Shown: positions 1-8,859, numbered from the stretch's first letter. The stretch is DNA of 64,000 nt from Kluyvera sichuanensis (GCF_014218705.1 NZ_JABBJF010000010.1:62001-126000); one strand, 5' to 3'. The notes: generated from the letters alone by a model not told the origin. Made by a program: numbers and translations.

Positions 1-426
1 TACGTCGATCCAGAAGCAGGCCGCACGGCCGGTTTCGTGGAATTCTACGCGGAAATGGTCAGGGCTAAGTGAGATAGCGGATTCTTCAGTCAGCAGCGCG
101 AGCATCAACGGTGGCACCAGCAGGCCGATGTACCATTGCGCCCAAAGGGAAAGCAGCGGTTTATTTTCTCGCGCCAGGGTTGGTTGATTGCGGTAGATAT
201 GATCGGAATAGACGGCCAGCAAGGAGCTTAGCTCCGTCGGTTTTGCCCATTCGCTGAGGGTTCTGGCACAATCCGGGGCCGCTTCGCCCAGACGAAACAT
301 GTCCAGCAGGTGCGGACGCAGTTCGGCTATTTTGGCGCGCACTGACTCTGCGAACGCCTGTTCCTTTGAGGGAATCGGCGTGCGCCAGATAAGGTCATCG
401 GCGATCGGAGCGGAACGGTAAGCCAT
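1..426 (-). CDS. fhuF: FhuF, siderophore-iron reductase (partial, C-terminus outside window)
   Basis: The minus-strand frame opens at an ATG at 426 (N-terminus MAYRSAPIADDLIW) and runs open to base 1, giving 142 codons of a family that is about 260 residues long. FhuF is a cytoplasmic ferric-siderophore reductase whose C-terminal Cys cluster binds a 2Fe-2S centre; that cluster lies outside this window. A Fur box sits about 25-45 bases upstream of the start, which fits iron repression. Identity is recognised from the N-terminal sequence and from the position beside yjjZ and leuVPQ, as in E. coli. Confidence 0.85.
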   Translation of the reverse strand, partial: MAYRSAPIADDLIWRTPIPSKEQAFAESVRAKIAELRPHLLDMFRLGEAAPDCARTLSEWAKPTELSSLLAVYSDHIYRNQPTLARENKPLLSLWAQWYIGLLVPPLMLALLTEESAISLSPDHFRVEFHETGRAACFWIDV

Positions 427-451
427 AGCGTTGCTGGATTCAAATCTAAAT

Positions 452-470
452 GATAATGATTAGCAATACT
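452..470 (-). promoter_or_regulatory. Fur box upstream of fhuF
   Basis: The plus-strand 19-mer beginning GATAATGATTA matches the palindromic Fur consensus at 15 of 19 positions by eye. It lies just upstream of the fhuF start (426), where a Fur-repressed promoter is expected. It is also only about 60 bases past the 3' end of the convergent-side diguanylate cyclase gene, which it is unlikely to control. Confidence 0.75.
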
Positions 471-527
471 AGCTATAGATAAAAGCGAGCGCAAGAAGTT
501 TGTCTCCTGCACTCGCGTTTTGTGAAC

Positions 528-1592
528 CTAGACGGCGGGAGCCTGCTCGTAGGTCAGGATGTTATTGCGCCCCATGTTTTTCGCTTCATACAGGGCCTTA
601 TCCGCGCGCTGCATGGCCTGATCAATGTTGTTATCCTCCAACGGGGCTACGCCGATGCTGATGGTCACGTGGGTTGCCACGCTGGAGTTGAACATATGCG
701 GAATTTTGAGATCGTATACGTGTTGGCGAATACGCTCGGCGGTCTGCATCGCGGCCTCAATGCTGCAGTGCGGTAGCACCACCATAAACTCCTCACCGCC
801 AAAGCGCGTCACAATATCCCTGGAACGTACGGCGTTTCTAATCGCTGCCGAAACGCGCATCAGAGCCTGATCGCCCATCATATGGCCGTAGTGGTCGTTG
901 TAGGCCTTGAAGTGGTCAATATCCAGCAGCAGGACGGAGTGCTGCGCCTTGCCTATCGACATTAATGAATCCAGGCGGAACTGGAACCCGCGGCGGTTGT
1001 AGAGCCCGGTCAGCGGGTCGAGCATGCTCAGACCGTTCAGCGTTTCGCGCTCTTCCAGTAGTTTATACATCAGCCCCTGCGCGAACTTATCGTTACGCCG
1101 CTGGATCACATGCTGAATAGCGATGCCAACTAACGGCAGCGCCATACAGTAGGCCATTCTCCACCATTCTCCGGAAGGACTGGTTATCAGGCACACAATA
1201 AAGGTCGGCATTGAATGGAGGGAAAAGGCGACAATATTATTGGAAAAGGCAATGGTACCGACAAATAGTACGCTGAAAAGCGCTACCATCTGGAAATTGT
1301 CATTAGGTAAAGCAAGCACCAAAGTTTTACTTAAAATATGCCAGCCCCATAAGCAGCCGAATATAACCGAAACTATTAGTATATTCAGTTTTATGCTGGT
1401 ATATCGCCAGTTCCATACTAGCAGCACGCTGCTGCCCACCGCTATCAGCATTGCGGGTAGTGGAAAAATATTAACGTTATATATCGGGCTGAAGACGGAC
1501 AGCGTCGATGAGACCAGATTCAGAAACAAAAATAGCCGGAACGTTAGCTGATATTTTTGCGCACGCAGGGTGCGCCAGGATTGTACTGTCAT
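528..1592 (-). CDS. Membrane-anchored GGDEF diguanylate cyclase
   Basis: 354 residues. The first ~165 residues hold about five hydrophobic membrane segments, making a sensory membrane domain that I cannot assign to a named family. The rest is a GGDEF domain starting at DPLTGLYNRRGF (192-203), with the active-site motif GGEEF at 265-269 and an RxxD inhibitory site (RSRD, 256-259) exactly five residues before it. All catalytic motifs are present, so it should make cyclic di-GMP from two GTP and be product-inhibited. No EAL domain is present. The gene lies between fhuF and yjjZ, which are neighbours in E. coli K-12, so it is an accessory insertion. The input signal is unknown. Confidence 0.88.
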   Translation of the reverse strand: MTVQSWRTLRAQKYQLTFRLFLFLNLVSSTLSVFSPIYNVNIFPLPAMLIAVGSSVLLVWNWRYTSIKLNILIVSVIFGCLWGWHILSKTLVLALPNDNFQMVALFSVLFVGTIAFSNNIVAFSLHSMPTFIVCLITSPSGEWWRMAYCMALPLVGIAIQHVIQRRNDKFAQGLMYKLLEERETLNGLSMLDPLTGLYNRRGFQFRLDSLMSIGKAQHSVLLLDIDHFKAYNDHYGHMMGDQALMRVSAAIRNAVRSRDIVTRFGGEEFMVVLPHCSIEAAMQTAERIRQHVYDLKIPHMFNSSVATHVTISIGVAPLEDNNIDQAMQRADKALYEAKNMGRNNILTYEQAPAV

Positions 1593-1784
1593 TGTTGGAT
1601 GTTGTAGTCAGCCTTTAATATAAGTAAATGCATCAAAAACAAGAATAATTCATGAATGCAAAGCGCAAATTCTATTTATTTAGACATGCTATTTTTTGTA
1701 CAAGTTATCACCATACAATATACATGTCATTAATGATTATGAAACCTTAGCGCATGAGCAGACAATTGACAAAATACAATATAT

Positions 1785-1803
1785 GATATTGGTAATCATT
1801 ATC
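1785..1803. promoter_or_regulatory. Fur box in the diguanylate cyclase / yjjZ intergenic region
   Basis: GATATTGGTAATCATTATC agrees with the Fur consensus at 17 of 19 positions. It ends 18 bases before the yjjZ ATG (1822), consistent with the Fur control known for yjjZ in E. coli. The divergent cyclase gene starts about 190 bases away (1592). Confidence 0.82.
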
Positions 1804-1821
1804 ATTTAGATGGGCTGATTC

Positions 1822-2061
1822 ATGTTGCAACGAACGATAGGTAGCGGCTGGGGTGTACTGATTTCGGGAAGTGCAATCGCCATATTGAGCACGATGGGGC
1901 TGTCGCTTGACGTCTGGCGCGGCGTTATCGTGTGCGGGTTGCTGCTGAGCGGCGCGATGATATGGCATCGTCGGTTACGTCACTTTGTGCTGTTACCGTC
2001 ATGCATTGCGTTTGTTGGCGGTCTTGTGCTGATAACAATGAATGTAAAGCTAATGGGATGA
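1822..2061 (+). CDS. yjjZ: YjjZ, small DUF1435 membrane protein
   Basis: 79 residues, the same length as E. coli YjjZ, with the same opening (MLQRTIGSGWGVL) and a conserved LRHFVLLPSC segment. Two to three hydrophobic stretches (about 9-28, 33-47 and 55-73) suggest a small inner-membrane protein. The function is not known. The near-perfect Fur box just upstream says the gene is induced by iron limitation, as reported for E. coli. It precedes the convergent leuVPQ tRNA operon. Confidence 0.85.
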   Translation: MLQRTIGSGWGVLISGSAIAILSTMGLSLDVWRGVIVCGLLLSGAMIWHRRLRHFVLLPSCIAFVGGLVLITMNVKLMG

Positions 2062-2105
2062 CTATCAAAAATGGGGGGGGAACTACCGGGAGAGAACGAG
2101 GAGTC

Positions 2106-2191
2106 TGGTGCGAGGGGGGGGACTCGAACCCCCACATCCTAAGGACACTAACACCTGAAGCTAGCGCGTCTACCAATTCCGCCACCTTCGC
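2106..2191 (-). tRNA. leuQ: tRNA-Leu(CAG), third gene of the leu tRNA operon
   Basis: On the minus strand the RNA starts GCGAAGGTGGCGG and ends CCCTCGCA plus encoded CCA (2106-2108). The anticodon loop reads TTCAGGT, giving anticodon CAG. A long variable arm is present, as in class II tRNA-Leu. It is identical to the middle copy by eye. Confidence 0.95.
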
Positions 2192-2226
2192 ACAGATATC
2201 TCGTTACTTTTGTTATATCGCTTCGT

Positions 2227-2312
2227 TGGTGCGAGGGGGGGGACTCGAACCCCCACATCCTAAGGACACTAACACCTGAAGCTAGCGCGTCTACCAATTC
2301 CGCCACCTTCGC
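2227..2312 (-). tRNA. leuP: tRNA-Leu(CAG), second gene of the leu tRNA operon
   Basis: Same 86-base sequence as the copy at 2106-2191, including the encoded CCA (2227-2229) and CAG anticodon. The spacer to the downstream copy is 35 bases and to the upstream copy 27 bases, as expected for one transcript processed into three tRNAs. Confidence 0.95.
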
Positions 2313-2339
2313 ACTCTGCGAACGATATAACGTGGTTTA

Positions 2340-2425
2340 TGGTGCGAGGGGGGGGACTCGAACCCCCACATCCAAAGGACACTAACACCTGAAGCTAGCG
2401 CGTCTACCAATTCCGCCACCTTCGC
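2340..2425 (-). tRNA. leuV: tRNA-Leu(CAG), promoter-proximal gene of the leu tRNA operon
   Basis: 86 bases including encoded CCA (2340-2342), anticodon CAG. It differs from the other two copies at one base in the variable-arm loop (plus-strand A at 2374 where the others have T). A strong stable-RNA promoter lies directly upstream. Confidence 0.95.
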
Positions 2426-2468
2426 ATACCATTGACTCTTTATGAAAGAATCATTACCACGGGGCCGA

Positions 2469-2496
2469 ATTCTAGAGATTTTACGCTGGGCGTCAA
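2469..2496 (-). promoter_or_regulatory. leuVPQ stable-RNA promoter
   Basis: Read on the minus strand: -35 TTGACG (2496-2491), 16-base spacer, -10 TAGAAT (2474-2469), then a GC-rich discriminator (TCGGCCCC). This is the layout of growth-rate- and ppGpp-controlled tRNA promoters. leuV comes about 40 bases further on. Confidence 0.85.
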
Positions 2497-2562
2497 CAGT
2501 TAATTATCGAACTCGGCGCGATTGCCGAAAAAAAAGGCGTTTCTTCGGTTATGGGGAGTTTA

Positions 2563-2640
2563 TGTAGCCCGGCCGAGCGTAGCGACGCCGGGCAATGCCT
2601 CGTTGTAAGCCCCGGCGTCGCTACGCTCGGCCGGGCTACA
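2563..2640. repeat. REP/BIME-like palindrome between leuV and rsmC
   Basis: A perfect 30-base inverted repeat (2563-2592 and 2611-2640) with an 18-base loop; the ends are TGTAGCCCGG and CCGGGCTACA. It lies just past the rsmC stop codon and may protect the mRNA 3' end. Related elements occur at 14488, 18022, 56733 and 63472. Confidence 0.85.
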
Positions 2641-2650
2641 GGCGATCTGA

Positions 2651-3682
2651 TTAGGCTTTTTTCGCCTGACGGGTCAAAACGGTGCGGTACACTTTAAAAC
2701 GGCCAGTCTGGGCGATGACTTCGTGGAAACCGAAGGTTTCATCCAGCACTGCCGGATACGGCAGGAAGGCGTTCGCCACGATGCGAAGCTCGCCGCCGCT
2801 GTTCAGATGACGAACCGCGCCGCGGATTAAGGTCTGGGCAGCGTCCAGGCTGGTCTGCATCCCATCGTGGAACGGTGGGTTGGAGATAATCATGTCAAAG
2901 CGACCGTTAATCTCAGAGAAGACGTTACTGCCAATGACTTCACCCTCAACACCGTTCGCCGCCAGCGTGGCGCGGCTGGCTTCGACCGCCGGAGCGCTCA
3001 CGTCAGACAGGGTCAGACGTACCTTTGGTGAATGGCTGGCAAGGGTGGCTGCCAGTACGCCAGCGCCGCAGCCGACATCCAGCACTTTGCCTTTGGTATG
3101 CGGGGTAAGGGTAGAAAGCAGCAGCTGGCTACCAACATCCAGACCGTCGCGGCTGAATACGCCAGGCAGGGTTTTGATGGTCAGATTATCCAGCTGGTAC
3201 TCGCCCCAGAAACTCTCCGCATCGAAGGTGGGCTGTTTTTCCAGACGGCCATGGTACAGGCCGCAGCGACGCGCGCTGTCGATTTTATTCAGCGGCGCAT
3301 ATTCAGCCAGCATCTGCTCGGCGCTACGTACGCCGCTGCGGTTTTCACCGACGACAAAAATATCGGTACCAACCGGCAGCAGAGAAAGAATATTCATCAG
3401 CTGGAACTGGGCTTCCGGCTTGTTCTTCGGCCAGTAGTAGATCAGGGTATCGCAATCCGCGACGTCTTCTGCCTGAGCCACCAGGCTAAAGCGAACGTTG
3501 TCTTCCATCTGGCGGCTCAGCACCTGCCAGTGGTGATACTGCTGGGTATGCGCGCGACTTGCCGCAGTGTCCAGACGTGCGGGCAGGTCATCCTGCAGAT
3601 CGCCGGCAAAGAAAATACGGCTCTGTTCGAAATCATCACTGTGACGCAGCAAGACTTCACTTGCCGGGGTAAAAGCAGACAT
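2651..3682 (-). CDS. rsmC: RsmC, 16S rRNA m2G1207 methyltransferase
   Basis: 343 residues, the family length. RsmC methylates N2 of G1207 of 16S rRNA in the assembled 30S subunit, using S-adenosylmethionine. The C-terminal half carries the SAM-binding motif [12 protein letters not shown] and the catalytic NPPFHDG motif typical of N2-guanine methyltransferases. The N-terminal half is the degenerate duplicated methyltransferase domain seen in this family. The gene is divergent from holD, with a palindromic repeat in between. Confidence 0.95.
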   Translation of the reverse strand: MSAFTPASEVLLRHSDDFEQSRIFFAGDLQDDLPARLDTAASRAHTQQYHHWQVLSRQMEDNVRFSLVAQAEDVADCDTLIYYWPKNKPEAQFQLMNILSLLPVGTDIFVVGENRSGVRSAEQMLAEYAPLNKIDSARRCGLYHGRLEKQPTFDAESFWGEYQLDNLTIKTLPGVFSRDGLDVGSQLLLSTLTPHTKGKVLDVGCGAGVLAATLASHSPKVRLTLSDVSAPAVEASRATLAANGVEGEVIGSNVFSEINGRFDMIISNPPFHDGMQTSLDAAQTLIRGAVRHLNSGGELRIVANAFLPYPAVLDETFGFHEVIAQTGRFKVYRTVLTRQAKKA

Positions 3683-3719
3683 GAATTATTCCTCAATAAA
3701 CTTAGGCGACGATTATACA

Positions 3720-3904
3720 CGTCATCCTTCAAGTTGCCTCTACGTTGGCTGCACTCTTTCACCCCAGTCACGTACTTATGTACGTTTCTGGGGATTAATG
3801 AGGGACATCCATGTCCCTCACCAGAGGCCAGCCTTTGGCTGGTCAAATTCGTTCCTGACGAATTTGTCATTCGCTTGCCGCCTTGACGCAACTCGAATGA
3901 TTTT
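3720..3904. repeat. Long mosaic inverted-repeat element between rsmC and holD
   Basis: About 185 non-coding bases with related inverted ends (TCATCCTTCAAGTTGC near 3722, and GCAACTCGAATGA at 3888-3900 read in reverse). Inside lie several separate hairpins: one around 3762-3793 (CCCCAG...CTGGGG), a perfect palindrome at 3800-3819, CCAGCC/GGCTGG at 3828-3842 and AAATTCG/CGAATTT at 3845-3865. It resembles the MITE-like intergenic repeats of enterobacteria; I cannot assign a family name with certainty. Confidence 0.7.
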
Positions 3905-3980
3905 GTGTATATAGTGTGTAATTGGCGCAGTTTCGATGAATTTGCTATATTTGCGCCCTTGATAGACAGGAGCGTTTCAC

Positions 3981-4394
3981 ATGACATCCCGGCGAGACTG
4001 GCAATTACAACAGTTGGGTATCACCCAGTGGGCATTACGTCGCCCTGGGACACTGCAGGGTGAAATTGCGATTACGCTTCCGCCGCACGTCAAGCTGGTG
4101 ATGGTTGCCGAGGCGTTACCGCCCCTCACCGAGCCGCTGATTAGCGATATTCTCCGCGCGCTGTGCCTGACGCCGGACCAGGTTTTACCGCTGACGCCTG
4201 ACCGGGTGGCGATGCTGCCGCAGGACAGTCGATGTCACTGCTGGCGTCTTGGCAACGATACGCCGGTGACGCTGGAAGGGGCGATGATTTCGACGCCTCC
4301 GTTTAATGAACTACAGGCCAGCGCGCAAGCTCGCGCCGCGCTGTGGCAACAAATTTGCGCCCATGAACACGATTTCTACCCTCAGCACGACTGA
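3981..4394 (+). CDS. holD: HolD, psi subunit of DNA polymerase III
   Basis: 137 residues, the same as E. coli HolD, with the same N-terminus (MTSRRDWQLQQLGITQW). Psi binds chi (HolC) and connects the clamp-loader complex to single-strand binding protein at the replication fork. The N-terminal chi-binding segment is intact. Its last 32 bases overlap the start of rimI in another frame, so the two are translated from one message. Confidence 0.95.
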   Translation: MTSRRDWQLQQLGITQWALRRPGTLQGEIAITLPPHVKLVMVAEALPPLTEPLISDILRALCLTPDQVLPLTPDRVAMLPQDSRCHCWRLGNDTPVTLEGAMISTPPFNELQASAQARAALWQQICAHEHDFYPQHD

Positions 4395-4809
4395 TTTACC
4401 CCGCGCCTTTCAAATCGAAACGCGCGCGCATGCGTTTCCCTGGAGTGAAAAAACCTTCGCCAGCAACCAGGGCGAGCGCTATCTGAACCTCCAGCTGTCC
4501 GTCGACGGTGAAATGGCCGCGTTTGCTATTACTCAGGTCGTGCTGGACGAAGCCACGCTGTTCAACATTGCCGTCGATCCTGCGTATCAGCGCCGTGGTC
4601 TGGGACGTGAACTGCTGGAACATCTCATTGATGCACTAGACGCGCAGGGCGTGGTGACGCTATGGCTGGAAGTGCGAGCCTCAAACCACGCGGCCATCGC
4701 GCTGTATGAAAGCTTAGGCTTCAATGAAGCGACGATCCGTCGCAACTATTACCCCACGGCGGACGGCCGTGAGGACGCCATTATTATGGCGCTGCCCCTC
4801 AGTATGTAA
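4363..4809 (+). CDS. rimI: RimI, ribosomal protein S18 N-alpha-acetyltransferase
   Basis: 148 residues from the ATG at 4363, the start used in E. coli (MNTIS). An in-frame start at 4306 exists but would add residues not found in the family and lies deeper inside holD. RimI is a GNAT enzyme that acetylates the N-terminal alanine of S18. The acetyl-CoA loop is [10 protein letters not shown]; the C-terminal SLGF and RRNYYP segments are the family's conserved parts. It overlaps holD by 32 bases and is followed by yjjG after 14 bases. Confidence 0.95.
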   Translation: MNTISTLSTTDLPRAFQIETRAHAFPWSEKTFASNQGERYLNLQLSVDGEMAAFAITQVVLDEATLFNIAVDPAYQRRGLGRELLEHLIDALDAQGVVTLWLEVRASNHAAIALYESLGFNEATIRRNYYPTADGREDAIIMALPLSM

Positions 4810-4823
4810 GACAAGGTGAAAAG

Positions 4824-5504
4824 ATGAAGAAGTGGGACTGGATTTTCTTCGATGCCGATGAAACGCTGTTTACGTTTGACTCGTTTAGCGGCTTACAGCG
4901 GATGTTTCTCGACTATAGCGTGACCTTTACCGCGGAAGATTTCCAGGACTACCAGGCGGTCAACCAGCCGCTGTGGGTCGACTACCAGAATGGCGCGATC
5001 ACCTCGCTGCAGCTTCAGCACCAGCGTTTTACCAGCTGGGCGGAGCGTCTAAATGTGAAGCCAGGCGACCTGAACGATGCCTTTATGAACGCGATGGCGG
5101 AAATCTGCGCCCCGCTGCCGGGTGCGGTATCGCTGCTGAATACCCTGAAGGGCAAGGTGAAGATGGGCATCATCACCAACGGCTTTACATCGCTACAGCA
5201 AATTCGTCTGGAGCGCACCGGGCTTCGCGAACACTTTGATCTGCTGATTATTTCTGAAGAAGTGGGTGTGGCAAAACCGGATCGTCGGATCTTTGACTAT
5301 GCCCTGGAACAGGCCGGTAATCCGGACCGTTCCCGCGTGCTGATGGTCGGCGATACCGCCGAGTCTGATATTCGCGGTGGGATGAACGCCGAGTGGGCAA
5401 CCTGCTGGCTGAACGCGCATCAGCGTCCGCTGCCGGAAGGCATTACGCCTGACTGGACGGTGACCTCATTGCCTGAACTGGAGTTACTCCTGTGTAAACA
5501 GTGA
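4824..5504 (+). CDS. yjjG: YjjG, HAD-family pyrimidine 5'-nucleotidase
   Basis: 226 residues. HAD phosphatase that removes phosphate from UMP, dUMP and dTMP and from non-canonical pyrimidine nucleotides (a house-cleaning role in E. coli). Motif I is FFDADETLF, with nucleophile D10 and D12; motif II is IITNGF; motif III/IV is KPDRRIF...[13 protein letters not shown]. An SD-like AAGGTG precedes the ATG. It is probably co-transcribed with holD-rimI. Confidence 0.92.
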   Translation: MKKWDWIFFDADETLFTFDSFSGLQRMFLDYSVTFTAEDFQDYQAVNQPLWVDYQNGAITSLQLQHQRFTSWAERLNVKPGDLNDAFMNAMAEICAPLPGAVSLLNTLKGKVKMGIITNGFTSLQQIRLERTGLREHFDLLIISEEVGVAKPDRRIFDYALEQAGNPDRSRVLMVGDTAESDIRGGMNAEWATCWLNAHQRPLPEGITPDWTVTSLPELELLLCKQ

Positions 5505-5597
5505 TTGCCAGCCCCCCTTTGATGGGTAAAATAGCCGCAATTTTTTCGTATTCAACCTGCGCGGTGTGAAGCCGTGCTTACTCAAGAAGATTGAATT

Positions 5598-7187
5598 ATG
5601 ACGTTGTCTCCTTATTTGCAAGAGGTGGCCAAACGCCGCACTTTTGCCATTATTTCCCACCCGGATGCCGGTAAAACGACAATCACTGAAAAAGTGCTGT
5701 TATTCGGACAGGCTATTCAGACCGCCGGTACGGTAAAAGGCCGTGGCTCCAGCCAGCATGCTAAATCTGACTGGATGGAGATGGAAAAGCAGCGTGGTAT
5801 CTCTATTACCACCTCCGTGATGCAGTTCCCGTACCACGACTGTCTGGTAAACCTGCTGGACACCCCGGGGCACGAAGACTTCTCCGAAGATACCTACCGT
5901 ACGCTGACGGCGGTGGACTGCTGTCTGATGGTTATTGATGCCGCGAAAGGCGTTGAGGATCGTACCCGTAAGCTGATGGAAGTTACCCGTCTGCGCGATA
6001 CGCCGATCCTGACCTTTATGAACAAACTCGACCGTGACATCCGCGATCCGATGGAAGTGCTGGATGAAGTTGAGCGCGAGCTGAAAATTGGCTGTGCGCC
6101 AATCACCTGGCCAATTGGCTGCGGCAAGCTGTTCAAAGGCGTTTACCATCTCTATAAAGATGAAACCTATCTGTATCAGACCGGTAAAGGCCACACCATT
6201 CAGGAAGTGCGCATCGTTAAGGGCTTAAACAACCCGGAACTGGATGCCGCTGTGGGTGACGACCTGGCTCAGCAGCTGCGCGATGAGCTTGAGCTGGTGC
6301 AGGGCGCGTCCAACGAGTTTGATAAAGAGCTGTTCCTGGCAGGCGAAATTACCCCGGTATTCTTCGGTACCGCGTTGGGTAACTTCGGCGTTGACCATAT
6401 GCTGGACGGTCTGGTGGAGTGGGCGCCGGCGCCAATGCCGCGTAAAACCGACACCCGTCTGGTGGAAGCGCAGGACGAGAAATTCACCGGCTTTGTTTTC
6501 AAAATTCAGGCCAACATGGACCCGAAACACCGCGACCGCGTCGCGTTTATGCGCGTGGTGTCCGGGAAATATGAGAAGGGCATGAAGCTGCGTCAGGTAC
6601 GTATTGGTAAAGACGTGGTGATTTCTGACGCGCTGACCTTTATGGCGGGCGACCGTTCTCACGTTGAAGAAGCCTATCCAGGCGACATCATCGGTCTGCA
6701 CAACCACGGTACCATCCAGATTGGTGATACCTTCACCCAGGGCGAAATGATGAAGTTCACCGGTATTCCGAACTTCGCGCCGGAGCTGTTCCGTCGCATT
6801 CGCCTGAAGGATCCGCTGAAGCAGAAACAGCTGCTGAAAGGGCTGGTTCAGCTGTCTGAAGAGGGCGCGGTACAGGTGTTCCGTCCGATCGCCAACAACG
6901 ATTTGATCGTCGGCGCGGTGGGCGTGCTGCAGTTTGACGTGGTGGTTGCGCGTCTGAAAAGCGAATACAACGTGGAAGCTATCTACGAATCGGTGAACGT
7001 CGCGACGGCCCGTTGGGTTGAGAGCAAAGACGTGAAGAAATTCGAAGAGTTCAAACGTAAAAACGAAGTTCAGCTGGCGCTGGATGGCGGTGATAACCTG
7101 ACCTATATCGCCCCAACCATGGTGAACCTGAATCTGACTCAGGAACGTTATCCTGAAGTTGAGTTCCGCAAAACTCGCGAGCACTAA
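5598..7187 (+). CDS. prfC: PrfC, peptide chain release factor RF3
   Basis: 529 residues, identical in length to E. coli RF3. A translational GTPase that removes RF1/RF2 from the ribosome after peptide release. The G domain shows G1 [10 protein letters not shown]3 DTPGHEDF and G4 NKLDRD near the N-terminus; domains II and III follow. The Switch I segment [17 protein letters not shown] is intact. A hairpin just past the stop may end transcription. Confidence 0.97.
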   Translation: MTLSPYLQEVAKRRTFAIISHPDAGKTTITEKVLLFGQAIQTAGTVKGRGSSQHAKSDWMEMEKQRGISITTSVMQFPYHDCLVNLLDTPGHEDFSEDTYRTLTAVDCCLMVIDAAKGVEDRTRKLMEVTRLRDTPILTFMNKLDRDIRDPMEVLDEVERELKIGCAPITWPIGCGKLFKGVYHLYKDETYLYQTGKGHTIQEVRIVKGLNNPELDAAVGDDLAQQLRDELELVQGASNEFDKELFLAGEITPVFFGTALGNFGVDHMLDGLVEWAPAPMPRKTDTRLVEAQDEKFTGFVFKIQANMDPKHRDRVAFMRVVSGKYEKGMKLRQVRIGKDVVISDALTFMAGDRSHVEEAYPGDIIGLHNHGTIQIGDTFTQGEMMKFTGIPNFAPELFRRIRLKDPLKQKQLLKGLVQLSEEGAVQVFRPIANNDLIVGAVGVLQFDVVVARLKSEYNVEAIYESVNVATARWVESKDVKKFEEFKRKNEVQLALDGGDNLTYIAPTMVNLNLTQERYPEVEFRKTREH

Positions 7188-7196
7188 AAACCCCTT

Positions 7197-7230
7197 CAGG
7201 GTGCGGCATCCGCTGCGCCCTGACGCTTTT
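7197..7230 (+). terminator. Probable prfC terminator
   Basis: Arms 7197-7206 and 7213-7222 pair over 10 bases (two G-U pairs) with a 6-base loop, followed by ACGCTTTTCC. The short T-run makes it a moderate rather than a strong intrinsic terminator. Confidence 0.6.
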
Positions 7231-7517
7231 CCTTCCTGATTAGCCGTTTGCGGAAAGTTCTTAATTCCTCCTCTTTTTTCGCTAGCTGTCTGTTTTTTGA
7301 CCAGCGGAGCGGGCGATTTCAAAATTGTGATCTATATTTAACAAAGCTATGACATTTTCGTTGGCTTTAAATGCTGATAATGCGTATGCATTAAGCGCTT
7401 AAAGCTAACATTTGTTTTTGTCGCAATATTAATCACTAACTCAGGTCGTTGCGGCGGCGAAAGCGGTTGAAGGCTCATAGCAAGCGGTCGACATTAACTA
7501 TGGTAAAGGAGAAGCTT
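7231..7517. other. Gene-less stretch, possible osmY deletion scar with retained promoter
   Basis: No gene is seen here. In E. coli K-12 the osmotic/stationary-phase gene osmY lies between prfC and ytjA. Bases 7321-7358 (ATTGTGATCTATATTTAACA and following) look, from memory, almost the same as the E. coli osmY promoter region. At 7442-7480 a short frame reads [12 protein letters not shown] then stop, which resembles the AKAVDG segment near the OsmY C-terminus. The inference is loss of osmY, leaving its sigma-S-type promoter in front of ytjA. Confidence 0.5.
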
Positions 7518-7679
7518 ATGTTTCGTTGGGGCATTATATTTCTGGTTATCGCGTTAATTGCCGCCGCATTAGGATTTGGTGGACTGGCAGGTACGGCAGC
7601 GTGGGCAGCAAAAGTTGTGTTCGTTGTCGGGATTATTATCTTCCTGGTGAGCCTGTTTACCGGGCGTAAACGGCCCTAG
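7518..7679 (+). CDS. ytjA: YtjA, small DUF1328 membrane protein
   Basis: 53 residues from the ATG at 7518, preceded by a good SD (AAAGGAGAAGCTT). Length and sequence ([16 protein letters not shown]...) match E. coli YtjA. A longer in-frame start at 7449 lacks an SD and is not used in the family. Two hydrophobic helices with a Gly/Ala-rich turn span the membrane. The function is unknown; the gene is associated with envelope and stationary-phase conditions. Confidence 0.9.
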   Translation: MFRWGIIFLVIALIAAALGFGGLAGTAAWAAKVVFVVGIIIFLVSLFTGRKRP

Positions 7680-7709
7680 AACGCCACGCGTTAACGAGCA
7701 TGACACCAA

Positions 7710-7740
7710 AGCCAGTCCAGCGGACTGGCTTTATTAGTTT
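7710..7740 (+). terminator. ytjA intrinsic terminator
   Basis: Perfect 9-base stem AGCCAGTCC / GGACTGGCT (7710-7730) with a 3-base loop, followed by TTATTAGTTTT. Confidence 0.85.
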
Positions 7741-7800
7741 TAGCCCAGCGGAAATTAGGCTACTTTGTCAGTCTGGTGAATAAAAAACAGGTAGGCAGAG

Positions 7801-8859
7801 GTGGGGCAGCGTATACCCGTCACGCTTGGCAATATTGCGCCATTATCGCTGAGTCGTTTCAAACCTGGCCGCACGGCACTGGTTTGTGAAGGGGGAGGGC
7901 AGCGAGGAATTTTCACCGCTGGGGTGCTTGATGAGTTTATGCGGGCACAGTTCAACCCCTTTGATCTCTACTATGGCACCTCTGCGGGCGCGCAAAACCT
8001 TTCCGCCTATCTGTGTAACCAACCGGGCTACGGGCGCAAAGTCATCATGCGCTACACCACCCGGCGGGAGTTTTTCGACCCAGTACGTTTTGTTCGCGGT
8101 GGTAATCTTATCGACCTCGATTGGCTGGTCGGCTCTACCGCAGGGCAGATGCCGCTGGCGATGGAAAACGCCGAACGCCTGTTTGAGTCGGGAAAATCTT
8201 TCTATATCTGCGCCTGCCGAAGCGATGACTATACGCCCAGCTATTTTTCACCCACCAGGCAGAACTGGCTCGATATTATTCGGGCGTCCAGCGCAATTCC
8301 TGGCTTCTATCGCCCCGGCGTCGCGCTGGATGGCGTCAGTTACCTGGATGGTGGCGTGAGCGATGCGATCCCGGTGCGCGAGGCGGCAAAGCAGGGGGCT
8401 AAAACGCTGGTGGTGATCCGTACCGTGCCATCTCAGATGTATTACACGCCGCAGTGGTTTAAACGTATGGAGCGCTGGCTGGGCGAAAGTAGCCTACAGC
8501 CGCTGATGAACCTGGTGCAGCACCATGAAACGACCTACAGTGAAACCCAGCAATTTATTGAGAACCCGCCGGGTAAGCTGCGTATTATTGAAATCTACCC
8601 GCCGAAACCGTTACTGAGTATGGCGTTAGGTAGCCGCATCCCCGCACTGCGTCAGGACTACAAAACAGGGCGCTTATGCGGCCGTTACTTTCTGGCGACC
8701 ATTGGTAAACTGTTGGCTTCGACTCCGCCGTTAGTACGCCACCTCAAACGAGGCCGACCGACTCCCGTGGTTCCTGTGGTGGAAGATATGTCTGATGTTG
8801 CGATGAACGATGGACCACCAATAAACGATACACTCTTTGATGATAAGGATCTGGCGTGA
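7801..8859 (+). CDS. yjjU: YjjU, patatin-like phospholipase family protein
   Basis: 352 residues from a GTG start (MGQRIPVTLGNIAPLSL), aligning with the E. coli YjjU start. It shows all patatin signatures: oxyanion loop CEGGGQRG, nucleophile elbow GTSAG, and the dyad aspartate in LDGGVSDAIP. It is predicted to be a Ser-Asp lipid acyl hydrolase; the substrate is not known. Its stop overlaps the GTG start of yjjV (GTGA), so the two are translationally coupled. Confidence 0.9.
   Translation: MGQRIPVTLGNIAPLSLSRFKPGRTALVCEGGGQRGIFTAGVLDEFMRAQFNPFDLYYGTSAGAQNLSAYLCNQPGYGRKVIMRYTTRREFFDPVRFVRGGNLIDLDWLVGSTAGQMPLAMENAERLFESGKSFYICACRSDDYTPSYFSPTRQNWLDIIRASSAIPGFYRPGVALDGVSYLDGGVSDAIPVREAAKQGAKTLVVIRTVPSQMYYTPQWFKRMERWLGESSLQPLMNLVQHHETTYSETQQFIENPPGKLRIIEIYPPKPLLSMALGSRIPALRQDYKTGRLCGRYFLATIGKLLASTPPLVRHLKRGRPTPVVPVVEDMSDVAMNDGPPINDTLFDDKDLA

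Noticed and set aside
2106-2425. Possible direct-repeat array or CRISPR-like spacing
   Set aside because: The three 86-base units are tRNA genes; spacers are not of equal length. No CRISPR array occurs in the window.
3032-3886. Plus-strand frame opposite rsmC reaching into the repeat
   Set aside because: Covers the rsmC gene and a palindromic repeat; no protein-like features.
6225-7322. Open frame of 365 codons opposite prfC
   Set aside because: Lies fully antisense to a well-conserved gene; its His/Gln/Arg/Val-rich composition is the usual mirror of biased codons. No domain is seen.
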